Assembly: GCA_030426085.1 (NCBI GenBank)
Contig: JAUHYW010000027.1
Location: forward strand, 1 to 64,000
DNA from: a bacterium
GTDB taxonomy: Bacteria > Myxococcota_A > Bradymonadia > UBA7976 > UBA1532
Length of the DNA stretch: 64,000 bases
Reading direction: 5' to 3'
Every line of letters starts with the position of its first letter. Positions within the stretch are counted from its first letter, which is position 1. Below, piece by piece: positions 32,447 through 41,334 of the stretch. A program made the position numbers and the translations under genes. Below the pieces are notes generated by a model, which was given only the letters and a program-made list of their open reading frames with translations, was not told where the DNA came from and did not search any database.

Positions 32447-33685
32447 ATGGTCTTCGTCGAGCGGCGCGGCAACCGGGGTGAGCGGCGCGAGTCGGAGCGG
32501 CCGGGCTTCCGGCCGCTCGACGTCCTGATCATCGGGGCCGGCGTCTTCGGCACGACCGGCGCGCTGGCCCTCGCCCGCCGGGGGCACCGGGTGCGGCTGG
32601 TGGATCCGGGTCCCCTGCCCCACCCGCTGGCCGCGTCGACCGATCAGTCCAAAGTCGTGCGCCCGGACTACGGCGACGACGCGCTGTACACCGCCCTGGG
32701 CGTCGAGGCGCTGGAGGGCTGGCGCCGGTGGAACGCCCGCTTCGGCGAGCGCCACGGGCGGCTGTATCATCCGGTGGGCTTCATGCTGCGGGCCCGGGAT
32801 CCGCTCGATCCGGGCGGCTTCGAGGCCCGCTCGTTCGCCGCGCTCGGCGCCCGGGTGTGGCCCGTCGAGTGGATCGGCGCCGATGTGCTCGCCCGGCGCT
32901 TCCCGCAGTGGAAGGCGGCGAACTACCCCCACGGCTACCTGAACCACGGGGCGGGCTGGGCCGACGCCGAGCGCACGATGAAGGCGTTGCTCGGCGCGGC
33001 CGGCGCCTCGCGGCGCGTCAAGGTGATGACCGATCTGGCCGCGATCGAGCTGATCGAGGAGGGCGGCCGCATCGCCGGGCTGTACAGCGCCGAGGGCGAG
33101 CGGCACCGGGCCGACGTGACGGTGGTGGCGACCGGCTCGTGGATCCCGACGCTGGTGCCCGATCTGTCGCCGGTCATGCGGGCCACCGGGCACCCGATCC
33201 TGGTGTTCCGGGCGCCCGAGCCGGATCGCTGGCGCCCGCCGCGCTTCGTGGCCTGGGCCGCCGACATCGCCCGCTCGGGGTGGTACGGCTTCCCCGCCCG
33301 GGGCGACGGCACGATCAAGATCGCCCGCCACGCGGCCGGGGTGCGCCTGCCGGCCGGCGCGCCCCGGGTCGTCGACGAGGCCACCGTCGACGAGGCCCGG
33401 ACGTTTCTGGCCGAGACCTTCCCCGCGCTGGCCGACGCCCCGCTGGTCACGACCCGGCTGTGCGCCTACTGCGACACCGCCGACGGGCACTTCTGGATCG
33501 ATCGCCACCCCGACTGGCCGGGGCTGGTGGTGGCCGGCGGGGGCAGCGGGCACGCCTTCAAGTTCGCGCCGATCCTCGGCGAGCGCATCGTCGCGGCGGT
33601 GGAGGGGCGCTCGGACGACATCGAGCCCCGATTCCGGTGGCGGGTGCCGGCGTCCGGCGGCCGGGAGGCGGCCCGCGCCCGCTGA
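32447..33685 (+). CDS. FAD-dependent amine oxidase, sarcosine-oxidase type
   Basis: 412 residues of the DAO/MSOX family. The Rossmann motif IIGAGVFGTTGAL (Gly30-Gly35) binds FAD. The STDQSKVVRPDYG block and the C-terminal DGHFWIDRHPDWPG plus GSGHAFKFAP match monomeric sarcosine oxidase. Cys339 in RLCAYCDT aligns with the cysteine that holds FAD covalently in MSOX (family knowledge). It would oxidise an N-methyl or secondary amino acid and release hydrogen peroxide. The ATG is 3 bp after the stop of the giant lipoprotein, whose GAGGAG end supplies its ribosome binding site, so the two genes are co-transcribed. The substrate is not predictable. Confidence 0.85.
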   Translation: MVFVERRGNRGERRESERPGFRPLDVLIIGAGVFGTTGALALARRGHRVRLVDPGPLPHPLAASTDQSKVVRPDYGDDALYTALGVEALEGWRRWNARFGERHGRLYHPVGFMLRARDPLDPGGFEARSFAALGARVWPVEWIGADVLARRFPQWKAANYPHGYLNHGAGWADAERTMKALLGAAGASRRVKVMTDLAAIELIEEGGRIAGLYSAEGERHRADVTVVATGSWIPTLVPDLSPVMRATGHPILVFRAPEPDRWRPPRFVAWAADIARSGWYGFPARGDGTIKIARHAAGVRLPAGAPRVVDEATVDEARTFLAETFPALADAPLVTTRLCAYCDTADGHFWIDRHPDWPGLVVAGGGSGHAFKFAPILGERIVAAVEGRSDDIEPRFRWRVPASGGREAARAR

Positions 33686-33783
33686 TCCACCGCTTCTCGA
33701 TCCGCGCGGGCCGCGCGTGGTCGTGGTCGACTGCACGCCAGTCCGACCTGAGCGGCCCTTGCCATCGGCCGGCCGGCCGGCGC

Positions 33784-34536
33784 ATGGTGCGCGCCATGCA
33801 GCCTCGGTTCTACCTCGCCCGCAGCAAGCCCGCCCGCATCCCCCACGCCCGGTTCATCGACCTCGCGGCGTGGATCGACGCCGACCCCCACGAGACCCGG
33901 CCGCTGCCCACCGATCGCCCGGGGCTGGTGCTCAACGCCGAGCACATGCGGCTGTTTGCGCCGGGCTGCAAGCCGTCGCCGTGGCACCCGGGCATGGCCC
34001 ACAAGCGGCTGAAGCTGTTCAGGCGCCACGGGCGGGATCCGCTGCCGGCCATCATGGGCCTCGAGCCGGGCGAGGCGGTGGTCGACGCGACGCTGGGCAT
34101 GGGGCACGACGCGCTGCTGCTCGCCGCCGCCGGGGGGCGGGTCCGGGGCCTCGAAGCGCGGGCGCCGATCCTGCTCTTCACCCTGGACGGCCTGCGGCGC
34201 TACCGGCCCGATCTGGCCCGCCGCATCCGCGGGGTGCGCGCCGAGCACGGAGCGTGGCTGGCGCAGGCCCCGGCGAAGTCGGTGGATCATGTCTTCTTCG
34301 ACCCGATGTTCCCCCCCGCGCAGGCCGGCATCAACCCGACGTGGAGCACCCTGCGGGCCGTGGCCCACCCTGGCGCGCGGCTGCCCCCGGCGGTGCTCTT
34401 CGACGCGCTGCGGGTGGCCCGGCGCACGGTGGTGTTCAAGCTCGCGCCCTACGAGCCGGCCCCGGTCGTGCAGGGGGCGCCGCCGGTGCGGGTCGACGGC
34501 TCGAACCGCCTGCACTACGCCATCTGGGACGTCTGA
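33784..34536 (+). CDS. RsmJ-like SAM-dependent methyltransferase
   Basis: 250 residues, the size of RsmJ (16S rRNA m2G1516 methyltransferase). The SAM site is VVDATLGMGHDALLLAAAG near 105-120, with an acidic residue after the next strand (GLEARAP). The catalytic-type motif FFDPMFPP (about 178) corresponds to the DPMFP of RsmJ/DUF548. The N-terminal 85 residues are unlike E. coli RsmJ, so the exact target may differ. ATG 33784 is the first in-frame start after the oxidase gene. ATG 33796 is an alternative; neither shows a clear ribosome binding site. Confidence 0.65.
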   Translation: MVRAMQPRFYLARSKPARIPHARFIDLAAWIDADPHETRPLPTDRPGLVLNAEHMRLFAPGCKPSPWHPGMAHKRLKLFRRHGRDPLPAIMGLEPGEAVVDATLGMGHDALLLAAAGGRVRGLEARAPILLFTLDGLRRYRPDLARRIRGVRAEHGAWLAQAPAKSVDHVFFDPMFPPAQAGINPTWSTLRAVAHPGARLPPAVLFDALRVARRTVVFKLAPYEPAPVVQGAPPVRVDGSNRLHYAIWDV

Positions 34537-34639
34537 TCCCCGCGCCGCCACCCCGTGAATACGCTCGACTGTGCCCGCGGGCATACGGCTTTGCTGGCCC
34601 CGACCCCGTGAATGGCTCGGCGATGGCCCTCGCCGTGAT

Positions 34640-36433
34640 TCAGCGCAGCATGTCCCGTCGGCGGCAGGCCGGCTCCAGCCCCGCCTTGCACGCCTGCCCC
34701 AGCAGATCACGGGCCAGTCGGGCGCTGCGCTGCACCCCGTGCCCGGTCGCATACCACTCCCCGGCCGTGGCGCAGGCCAGCGCGTGGCCCCGGTCGCAGG
34801 CCCGCTCCAGCGCCCGGATCGAGCGCTGTCGATCGCCCGGCGGCGCGACCGCGTCGAGCATCATGCCCAGGTCGTGGCAGCTCGTCGGGATCCCGCCGTC
34901 ACACGCCTCGTTCAGCAGTTCGTCGGCCCGCGCGGTGTCGACCGGGGCCCCCTGCCCCTTCCACAGCATCAGCCCGAGCTGGCCGCAGGCGTCGACCCGG
35001 CCGCCCGCGCAGGCCTTCTCCAGCGGGCGCAGGGCGGCGCGAGGGTCGGCCGGCACCCCCGGCGCGCCGGTCGCCAGCATACGCCCGTAGATCGCGCAGG
35101 CGGTCGGCAGGCCCTCGGCGCAGGCGTCGGGCAGCACGAGGGGCGCGGCCTCGGCGCAGCCGGCGGGGGGATCGGGCACCACGCAGCGGTTGTCGTAGAC
35201 CCGGATCAGCCGGAAGCAGGCCCCGGTCGCGCCCTCGGCGCACGCCGCGACCCACGGCTCGACCGCCTTGCCCGCCCCCTCGCGCAGCGCCGGCCGGGCC
35301 AGGACGAAGACCGCCCCGTACAGCGCGACGTGGACCGCGTTCCACCGCCGGGGGCTCAGCCGGGCGCCGAGCCCCGACGGGGTCAGCCGGGCCCCCAGCC
35401 GGTGCAGCGCGGGCGCCAGCAGGTTGAGCAGCGGCACCGCGAGCAGCTTGTCGAAATAGGTGATGTCCTCGCTCCACGGGTCGCCGCTGAGCGCGGCGAG
35501 GCCGGTGTAGAGCCCGAAGACCGAGAGCCCGTAGGCCGCGCCGAAGAGGATCTGCCCGGCGCCGTTGCGAGGCGAGGTCGCCGGATCGGTGACCAGCAGG
35601 GTCATCCCGAGGAACACGGCGATGGGGATGGCGGTGTCGATGTAGTACCAGGTGCCCGTCGCGGCGGTCCACGCGGCCCCCAGCGCGAGGTTGACCGCCA
35701 CCGCCGACAGCGTGATCAGGACCACCGGGAAGCGCACCTGCACGATGAGCCCGGCGGCGAAGATGGCCAGATAGCAGTGGGGGCCGGCCCCCAGGCTCAC
35801 CGCGATCTCCTCGCCCCGGGCCAGATCGGTGCTGCCGGTGAGGATGAGCGTCGCCGAGACGAGCGCCAGCGCGATGGCCGACGGGTTGAAGATGTGCCGC
35901 CCGCCGCCGGGCCACTTGAGGTACTCCCGCGAGGCGTAGGCCAGGGCGATCATGGCGAACTGCACGGCGAAGAGGTCGTCGACCATCCACAAGAAGAGGT
36001 TGAGGCTGCCGACGATGGGGATCGGCGAGAAACCGAGCCGGAAGCGGCCGTAGCGCAGCCAGCCGAAGCCCATCTCCATCAGGTAGGCGAACGGGATCTG
36101 GGCTGCGACCAGCACGAGCTGCTCGGCGGTCGGCGGGTAATGCCACGCCCAGTAGGCGTAGACGACGCCGTGGGCCGCGATCTGGAGCAGGTGCGGCGTG
36201 CGGGGCCACAGCTCGATCTCGAGCGCCCGCCCGCGGTGGCGGGCCCGCAGGATCAGCCCGACGACCCAACCCCCGCCCACGAGCGCCGCCCCGAAGACGC
36301 TCCAGATGAGGCCCGGCTCACTGCGCACCCGGGGCGCGATCAGGGCGGCGAGCATGAGGGCGACGGCGATGATCGGCAGGCGGGTGACCCACCGGGGATC
36401 GATCAGGCGGGGGGCCGGCGGCTCGGGCTTCAC
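34640..36433 (-). CDS. NqrB/RnfD-like membrane domain fused to Cys-paired Sel1 repeats
   Basis: 597 residues. Residues 1-370 hold eight to ten membrane helices, including REYLKWPGGGRHIFNPSAI and a TDPATSPRNG loop. These resemble the NQR2/RnfD/RnfE family that carries covalent FMN in ion-pumping complexes; no clear flavinylation Thr motif is seen. From about 395 on, the protein becomes extracytoplasmic. About six Sel1-like repeats each end in A/G-C-x(7)-A/S-C pairs, as in the disulfide-bridged Hcp proteins. The GTG start is 12 nt after the stop of the upstream Cys-rich gene, so an operon is likely although the ribosome binding site is weak. The fusion is unusual. A role joining membrane redox chemistry to protein binding is inference. 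Confidence 0.6.
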   Translation of the reverse strand: MKPEPPAPRLIDPRWVTRLPIIAVALMLAALIAPRVRSEPGLIWSVFGAALVGGGWVVGLILRARHRGRALEIELWPRTPHLLQIAAHGVVYAYWAWHYPPTAEQLVLVAAQIPFAYLMEMGFGWLRYGRFRLGFSPIPIVGSLNLFLWMVDDLFAVQFAMIALAYASREYLKWPGGGRHIFNPSAIALALVSATLILTGSTDLARGEEIAVSLGAGPHCYLAIFAAGLIVQVRFPVVLITLSAVAVNLALGAAWTAATGTWYYIDTAIPIAVFLGMTLLVTDPATSPRNGAGQILFGAAYGLSVFGLYTGLAALSGDPWSEDITYFDKLLAVPLLNLLAPALHRLGARLTPSGLGARLSPRRWNAVHVALYGAVFVLARPALREGAGKAVEPWVAACAEGATGACFRLIRVYDNRCVVPDPPAGCAEAAPLVLPDACAEGLPTACAIYGRMLATGAPGVPADPRAALRPLEKACAGGRVDACGQLGLMLWKGQGAPVDTARADELLNEACDGGIPTSCHDLGMMLDAVAPPGDRQRSIRALERACDRGHALACATAGEWYATGHGVQRSARLARDLLGQACKAGLEPACRRRDMLR

Positions 36434-36444
36434 GGCGGCGGCCG

Positions 36445-38286
36445 CTACGGGTTGCAGGCGGCGTCGGAGGCGTCGGCGTCGCACGCGGCGAGGGCCGCGG
36501 CGCAGCCCGCTTCGTCGGCGGCGGCCGCGCACCGGGCCTCGCAGGCGTCCTCGGTGAGGCAGCCGTCGGGGCCGTCGCCCGGCAGGCACGGCTCGCAGGC
36601 GGCCGCGCAGGCGTCGATGCACGGATCGGGCTGGGGTTCGGGCTGGGGTTCGGGCTCGGGCTCGGGGCCCGGCTCGGGTTCGGGCTCGGGTTCGGGCTCG
36701 GGTTCGGGCTCGGGCTCGGGTTCGGGCTCCGGCTCACCCAGGCAGGCATCCACCGCCGGCTCGTCACAGGCGACGGCGTCCGCGAGGCACGTATCGACCT
36801 CGCTCTCGCCCGCCCGGCAGCGGACCACGCAGTCGATCCCCCGGGTGCAGTCGGGCACCTCCGGCCCGCAGCGATCGCAGTCTTCGAGGAAGAAGCACGC
36901 CGCCCCGCAGGCGTCGACCTCGGCGTCGAAGCACGCCTCGACCGCCGCGTCCTCGCACACCTCCAGCCCGGCCACGCACAGCTCGATCCCCCGGTCGGCG
37001 GGGTCGCCCTCGCGGCACAGCGCGATGCACTCTTCGACCTCGATGAACGCGCCGTCCTCGTCGGTGAACCCGTAGCCGCACGCGTCGAACTGGGTGCAGC
37101 CGAGGGTACAGATGTCGCCCTCGGGCGGCGCGAAGCAGGCCCCGACGTCCTCTTCGGCGCAGCCCTCGACCTCGGCCACGCAGGCCAGCGCCGCCCCCGC
37201 GCCGGCCGCGTCGCACGCCGCCGCGCAGTCCTCGGCGCTGGGGCAGCCGGGCCCGTCCCCCTCGCCGCAGGGCAGGCAGCCGGCCGGGCCACAGTCCAGC
37301 CCGCAGTCCGACGCCGCCGCGCAGCCCGCCACGCAGTCGGGATCGACCGGGTCGGGCAGCGCTTCGCACGCCGCGAACGCCTCGTCGTCTGCGCAGGCCT
37401 CGATCTCGCCGTAGCACTGGAACCGCACCTCGTCCCCGTCCGCCCGGCACTGCTCGGCGCAGGCCGCCACGCTCAGGCACTCGTCGTCCGCGTCGGCGAT
37501 GCACAGCGCGCAGCCGTCCAGCCGCCGGCAGCCCGCCTCGCAGCCGTCGGCCGGCGGTATCTCGTCATCGCAGGCGGCGATCGCGTCCTCGTCGCACCCC
37601 TCGACCTCGGCGTAGCACGCGAAGCGGGCGTCCTCCGCCGCCGCCCGGCAGCTCGCCGCGCAGGCTGCGTCTTCGAGGCACTCGCCGTCGTCGTCGGTGC
37701 GGCACAGCCCGCAGGCCGAGAGGGCCGCGCAGCCCGCGGCGCAGTCGTCGTCCGGCTCGGCGTCGAAGCACCCGTCGACGACCGCCTGCCCGCACTGCGC
37801 CGCGTCGGCGACGCACTGATAGACGATCTGGTCGCCGTCGGCCCGGCACGCCTCGGCGCAGTCCACCGCGGTGAGGCACTGCCCGGCGCCGTCCTGGATG
37901 CAGTCGCCGCAGGCCCGCAGCGCATTGCAGCCCTCGGCGCAGCCGTCGTCGCCCGGCGCGGGCGGATCGTCCGACCCGCCCGCGTAGCACGCGTCGATCT
38001 GGCCCGCGTCGCAGTAGTCGAGGCCGCTCAGGCAGCGGTAGATCGACGCGCTCCCCTGATCCCGGCAGCGGGCGGCGCAGGCGTCGGGTGTCAGGCAGCG
38101 ATCGTTGGCGTCGTAGTCGCAGTAGCCGCAGTCGTCGAGCCAGTGGCACCCATCGAGGCAGTCGTCGCCGACGGGCACGTAGGCGTCCGCGCCGACGCCC
38201 ACCCCACCCGAGCCGCCGCTGTCGCAGGCCAACACCAGCGGCAAGAAGAGAGCCCCCGTGCACAAGAACCGAACCGCCAACCGCAT
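36445..38286 (-). CDS. Lipoprotein with eight Cys-rich modules and a Pro-Glu linker
   Basis: 613 residues. The lipobox is LVLAC. Eight modules of about 65 residues follow, each with roughly eight cysteines in the order C-x3-C-x5-C-x2-C...C-x5-C-x3-C...C-x(5-6)-C (for example [16 protein letters not shown] then [11 protein letters not shown]). Module 6 lacks part of the second pair. Before the last module is an acidic EP-dipeptide linker of about 35 residues. The protein is strongly acidic and would need periplasmic disulfide formation. Gene start: GGAGG 4-5 nt before ATG 38286. I know similar modules only from uncharacterised Myxococcota surface proteins. Confidence 0.75.
   Translation of the reverse strand: MRLAVRFLCTGALFLPLVLACDSGGSGGVGVGADAYVPVGDDCLDGCHWLDDCGYCDYDANDRCLTPDACAARCRDQGSASIYRCLSGLDYCDAGQIDACYAGGSDDPPAPGDDGCAEGCNALRACGDCIQDGAGQCLTAVDCAEACRADGDQIVYQCVADAAQCGQAVVDGCFDAEPDDDCAAGCAALSACGLCRTDDDGECLEDAACAASCRAAAEDARFACYAEVEGCDEDAIAACDDEIPPADGCEAGCRRLDGCALCIADADDECLSVAACAEQCRADGDEVRFQCYGEIEACADDEAFAACEALPDPVDPDCVAGCAAASDCGLDCGPAGCLPCGEGDGPGCPSAEDCAAACDAAGAGAALACVAEVEGCAEEDVGACFAPPEGDICTLGCTQFDACGYGFTDEDGAFIEVEECIALCREGDPADRGIELCVAGLEVCEDAAVEACFDAEVDACGAACFFLEDCDRCGPEVPDCTRGIDCVVRCRAGESEVDTCLADAVACDEPAVDACLGEPEPEPEPEPEPEPEPEPEPEPGPEPEPEPQPEPQPDPCIDACAAACEPCLPGDGPDGCLTEDACEARCAAAADEAGCAAALAACDADASDAACNP
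36626..36735 (-). repeat. 6 bp repeat coding for a Glu-Pro linker
   Basis: Tandem GGGCTC/GGGTTC hexamers on the plus strand encode alternating Glu-Pro with a few Gln-Pro and one Gly-Pro on the minus strand. The tract is entirely inside the eight-module lipoprotein gene and is likely slippage-prone. Confidence 0.85.
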
Positions 38287-38409
38287 ATCCCCTCCAGCGC
38301 GCCGCGGACGCCGGGAGTGTAGCGCGAGCCCCGACGGTGAAGCATCCCCCTCCCCTCGGGCGTGGGTTTGCGCCACAATGCGCGCCGCATCCACCCCGAG
38401 GAGCCGCCC

Positions 38410-39675
38410 GTGCCCGCTCGCCGCCCGCTCATCTGCGCCGCCGCCTTCGCCCTGCTCGCCTGCGCCGGCCGACCGTCCGCCGAGGAGCCCCCGGTGACCC
38501 CCGACGCCGCGCCCCCCGAAGCCTCGCCCGACGCCGGGCCCGACGCCGCCGCGCCCCCGGCCCGCACCGTGCGTGTCGCCACCTTCAACGCCGCCCTCAA
38601 CCGGCCCGAGGCCGGCGCGCTCGCCGCCGAGCTGACCGCCGGATCGGCCCAGGCGCGGGCCGTCGCCGAGATCATCCAGCGGGCGGCGCCCGACGTCCTG
38701 CTGCTCCAGGAGTTCGACCACGACCCGGCCGCGCTCGACCACTTCCGCGCGGCCTACCTCGCGGTGTCCCAGAGCGGCGCCGATCCCATCGACTATCCCT
38801 ACGTCTTCGCCCCGCCGTCCAACACCGGCGAGCCCAGCGGCCTCGACCTCGACGGCGACGGCGAGGTCGGCGGGCCGGGCGACGCCCACGGCTTCGGGCA
38901 GTTCCCCGGGCAATACGCCTTCGCGATCCTGTCCCGCTTCCCGATCGACGAGGCGGCCGTGCGCACCCTCCAGACCCTGCGCTGGGCCGCGATGCCCGAC
39001 GCCCGGGTGCCGACGCTGCCCGAATCCGGCGCCCCGTTCTACCCCGAGGCCGGCTGGCAGGCGCTGCGGCTCTCGTCGAAGAACCACGTCGACGTGCCCA
39101 TCCGCGTCGACGGCCGTGTCCTGCACCTCGTGGCGGCCCACCCCACCCCGCCGGTGTTCGACGGCCCCGAGGACCGCAACGGGCGGCGCAACGCCGACGA
39201 GATCCGGCTGCTCGCCGACTACATCGACCCCGATCGCAGCGGGTGGATCGTCGACGACGCCGGGCAGAGCGGCGGGCTGGCGGCGGGGGCGTCGTTCGTG
39301 GTGGCCGGCGATCTCAACGCCGATCCGGTCGACGGCGACAGCACCGACCGGGCCGCGGCTCAGCTCCTGGAGCACCCGCTGATCCACGCCGGCGCCGCCC
39401 GGGGTGAACAGGTGCCCCGATCGGAGGGCGGCCGAGCCAACGGCCCTCAGCCCGATCAAGCCGGCGACCCCGCTCACGATACGGCCGGCTGGGGCCTCCG
39501 GGTGGACTACGTGCTGCCCTCGGCCGACCTCGAGGTGATCGCGAGCGGCGTCTGGTGGCCGGCCGCCGACGACCCCCACGCCGGGCTGGTGGCCCGGGTC
39601 GACGAGCAGGACGTCAGCTCCGATCACCGCCTCGTGTGGATCGATCTGCGCTGGCCCGCGGCCTCGAACGATTGA
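38410..39675 (+). CDS. Endonuclease/exonuclease/phosphatase-fold lipoprotein
   Basis: 421 residues, lipobox FALLAC, then an Asp/Pro/Ala-rich linker to about 55. The EEP fold follows with its motifs in order: [18 protein letters not shown] (catalytic Glu), [27 protein letters not shown] (Asp/Asn) and the final [11 protein letters not shown] (Asp-His). These are the residues that hold Mg in DNase I-like enzymes. It would act on phosphodiesters or phosphoesters outside the inner membrane; nucleic acid or lipid substrates are both possible. GTG 38410 was chosen because GAGGAG lies 6 nt upstream and it begins the signal peptide. It is divergent from the Cys-rich gene at 38286. Confidence 0.8.
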   Translation: MPARRPLICAAAFALLACAGRPSAEEPPVTPDAAPPEASPDAGPDAAAPPARTVRVATFNAALNRPEAGALAAELTAGSAQARAVAEIIQRAAPDVLLLQEFDHDPAALDHFRAAYLAVSQSGADPIDYPYVFAPPSNTGEPSGLDLDGDGEVGGPGDAHGFGQFPGQYAFAILSRFPIDEAAVRTLQTLRWAAMPDARVPTLPESGAPFYPEAGWQALRLSSKNHVDVPIRVDGRVLHLVAAHPTPPVFDGPEDRNGRRNADEIRLLADYIDPDRSGWIVDDAGQSGGLAAGASFVVAGDLNADPVDGDSTDRAAAQLLEHPLIHAGAARGEQVPRSEGGRANGPQPDQAGDPAHDTAGWGLRVDYVLPSADLEVIASGVWWPAADDPHAGLVARVDEQDVSSDHRLVWIDLRWPAASND

Positions 39676-39700
39676 TCGCGCGCCCGCCGGTGATTAGAAC
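39672..39700 (+). promoter_or_regulatory. Predicted promoter giving a leaderless transcript
   Basis: TTGATC (39672-39677), 17 bp, TAGAAC (39695-39700). The expected start of transcription coincides with the ATG at 39707, and no ribosome binding site is present. Confidence 0.45.
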
Positions 39701-39706
39701 GAAGCC

Positions 39707-40342
39707 ATGAAGCGCATCACACTCGCCCTGCTCCTGCTCGCCCTCACGCTCGCCGGCTGCGCGCGCGACACCCCGCCCTCCGAGGCTCCGGCCGCGCCCG
39801 CCGAGGCCCCCACCCTCACCCGGGTCACCGCCGAGCGCAGCGATCTGTTGTATCGCTATCCCACCGAGGATGGCTTCCAGAGCGCCACGACCCTCGACGA
39901 GATCCCAGCCGAGGCCCGAGGCGCGGTGCAGGTCGTCGACCTCTCACTGTCCCCCGAGGCCCGGGGCTCGACGCAGACGGTCCAGGTGTTCGATCTGCGC
40001 GCCCCGGGCGTCGACGGCGCCTTCCCCGGGCGCGTCGTGCCTCGGGGCGAGCTGGAGCAGGTGCTCGCCGAGGCCCAGGCCCGCCCGGCGCAGGCCCCGT
40101 TGACGATGTACTCCGCGTCGTGGTGCGGGGTGTGCAACAAGGCCCGGGGCTTCCTCCAGAAGAACGGCGTCGCGTTCGCCGAGAAGGACATCGAGAAGGA
40201 CAAAGGCGCCGCCCGCGAGCTGGCCGAGAAGGCCCGGGCGGCCGGCGTCGACGCCAGCGGGGTGCCCGTCTTCGACGTCGGCGGCCGGCTGATGCCCGGC
40301 TTCGACGGCCCCCGCCTGCTCGAGATGGTGCGCGGCGGCTGA
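39707..40342 (+). CDS. Lipid-anchored glutaredoxin-like protein
   Basis: 211 residues. The signal peptide ends at lipobox LTLAGC and is followed by an Ala/Pro-rich linker and a domain of about 85 residues with no known motif. The C-terminal glutaredoxin/thioredoxin fold begins at about 130. The redox motif is W139-C140-G-V-C143, and the cis-Pro loop GVPVFDVGG plus MPGFDG near the end are typical of glutaredoxins. In the envelope it would exchange or isomerise disulfides, which suits a region full of Cys-rich exported proteins. Regulation may be direct at a leaderless start. Confidence 0.8.
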   Translation: MKRITLALLLLALTLAGCARDTPPSEAPAAPAEAPTLTRVTAERSDLLYRYPTEDGFQSATTLDEIPAEARGAVQVVDLSLSPEARGSTQTVQVFDLRAPGVDGAFPGRVVPRGELEQVLAEAQARPAQAPLTMYSASWCGVCNKARGFLQKNGVAFAEKDIEKDKGAARELAEKARAAGVDASGVPVFDVGGRLMPGFDGPRLLEMVRGG

Positions 40343-40396
40343 GCCGGTCCGCGGTGGCCGCAACCCGGGCACACCGGGGCAAACCGCCGGCCGATC

Positions 40397-40405
40397 TGAT
40401 ATACG
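40397..40405 (+). promoter_or_regulatory. Extended -10 element of the CarD-like gene
   Basis: TGATATACG is an extended -10 (TGn-TATACG) 29 bp before ATG 40434. No convincing -35 is present. Confidence 0.4.
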
Positions 40406-40433
40406 ACGCGCCGTCACCCCCAACGGAGCGCCC

Positions 40434-41324
40434 ATGAGCCACCACGTCGAGAGCATCCCCCCCGGACACCCGCTCCAGAGCAGCCTCCTCGCTCTCTACG
40501 CCCGCCACGGCCTGCCGGCCACCGCGCTGGCCACCCTGCGGGGCAGCCTCGAGCGGGCCACGCTCAGCGCCGCGCCGGGCGCGCCCGCGGTGCCCCTGGC
40601 CGGGCCGCTGTTCCTGGTGCACGCCTCGGCGACGCCGGCCGCCGACGGCATGTCCGTGCTGGCGGTGGTCTCGTGGTCCGATCACGGCCTGCCCCGCATG
40701 CTCGCCGGCCAGCTCGACGACGCCATCAGCGCCGGGATCCAGGCGTGGCTGCCGGCCGCCGGGCCGGCGACGAGCACCGCCACATCGACCGACGGGCTGC
40801 CCGACGTGAGCCGGGCCGAGGTCCCCCCGTGGGAGGCGCCGGTCGAGCCGGCCCCGCGCAATGCCCGCCCGGCCGGGGCCCGCCCGAAGAAGGCCCGCCA
40901 GCCGAAGGCCGACAGCCCGCACGTCGATCTGTCGGCCGAGATGGCCGCGCTGACCCCCGATCCGGCCGCGACGCCCGCCCCGGCGACCCCCAAGTCCGAG
41001 GCCACGCCGGCCCCCTCCGGCGGCGGGTGGGCCGCCGCGGTCGCCGCCAGCCAGGCCCCCAAGCGGACCTCGGGCAGCCGCCGCCCGGCGTCCCCCTCCG
41101 ACCTGGGCTTCGACGTCGACGGCGACCCCGACCTGCGGCGAGGCGACGTCCTGCTGCACCCCCGCTTCGGCCGGTGCAAGGTCATCAAGGCCGCCAGCGA
41201 CAAGGTCAAGGTCCGCCGGGCCAGCGGGGCCTTCATCGACCTGCACATGAAGGTGTGTCGGTTCACCCGGCTGCCCGATGAGGACGGCAAGCGGGTCTTC
41301 GACGTGCGCATCGGCCGCAAGTAG
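40434..41324 (+). CDS. Protein with CarD/Tudor-like C-terminal domain
   Basis: 296 residues, cytoplasmic. Residues 1-110 form a small alpha/beta domain with no recognised motif. Residues 115-235 are Ala/Pro/Lys-rich and disordered, including PKKARQPKAD. The last 62 residues, beginning RRGDVLLHPRFGRCKVIKA, have the GD-V-hP-fG-x-x-V beginning seen in the RNA-polymerase-binding part of CarD and in Tudor-like barrels. The C-terminal extension is basic. GGAG is 6 nt before the ATG. A transcription-associated role is possible but rests on a short motif. Confidence 0.45.
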   Translation: MSHHVESIPPGHPLQSSLLALYARHGLPATALATLRGSLERATLSAAPGAPAVPLAGPLFLVHASATPAADGMSVLAVVSWSDHGLPRMLAGQLDDAISAGIQAWLPAAGPATSTATSTDGLPDVSRAEVPPWEAPVEPAPRNARPAGARPKKARQPKADSPHVDLSAEMAALTPDPAATPAPATPKSEATPAPSGGGWAAAVAASQAPKRTSGSRRPASPSDLGFDVDGDPDLRRGDVLLHPRFGRCKVIKAASDKVKVRRASGAFIDLHMKVCRFTRLPDEDGKRVFDVRIGRK

Positions 41325-41334
41325 CGCGGCGCGC

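Noticed and set aside
28745-33736. Minus-strand open frame of about 1660 codons
   Set aside because: It lies wholly antisense to the giant repeat lipoprotein and the amine oxidase. It has no domain, signal or ribosome binding site and is explained by high GC suppressing stops.
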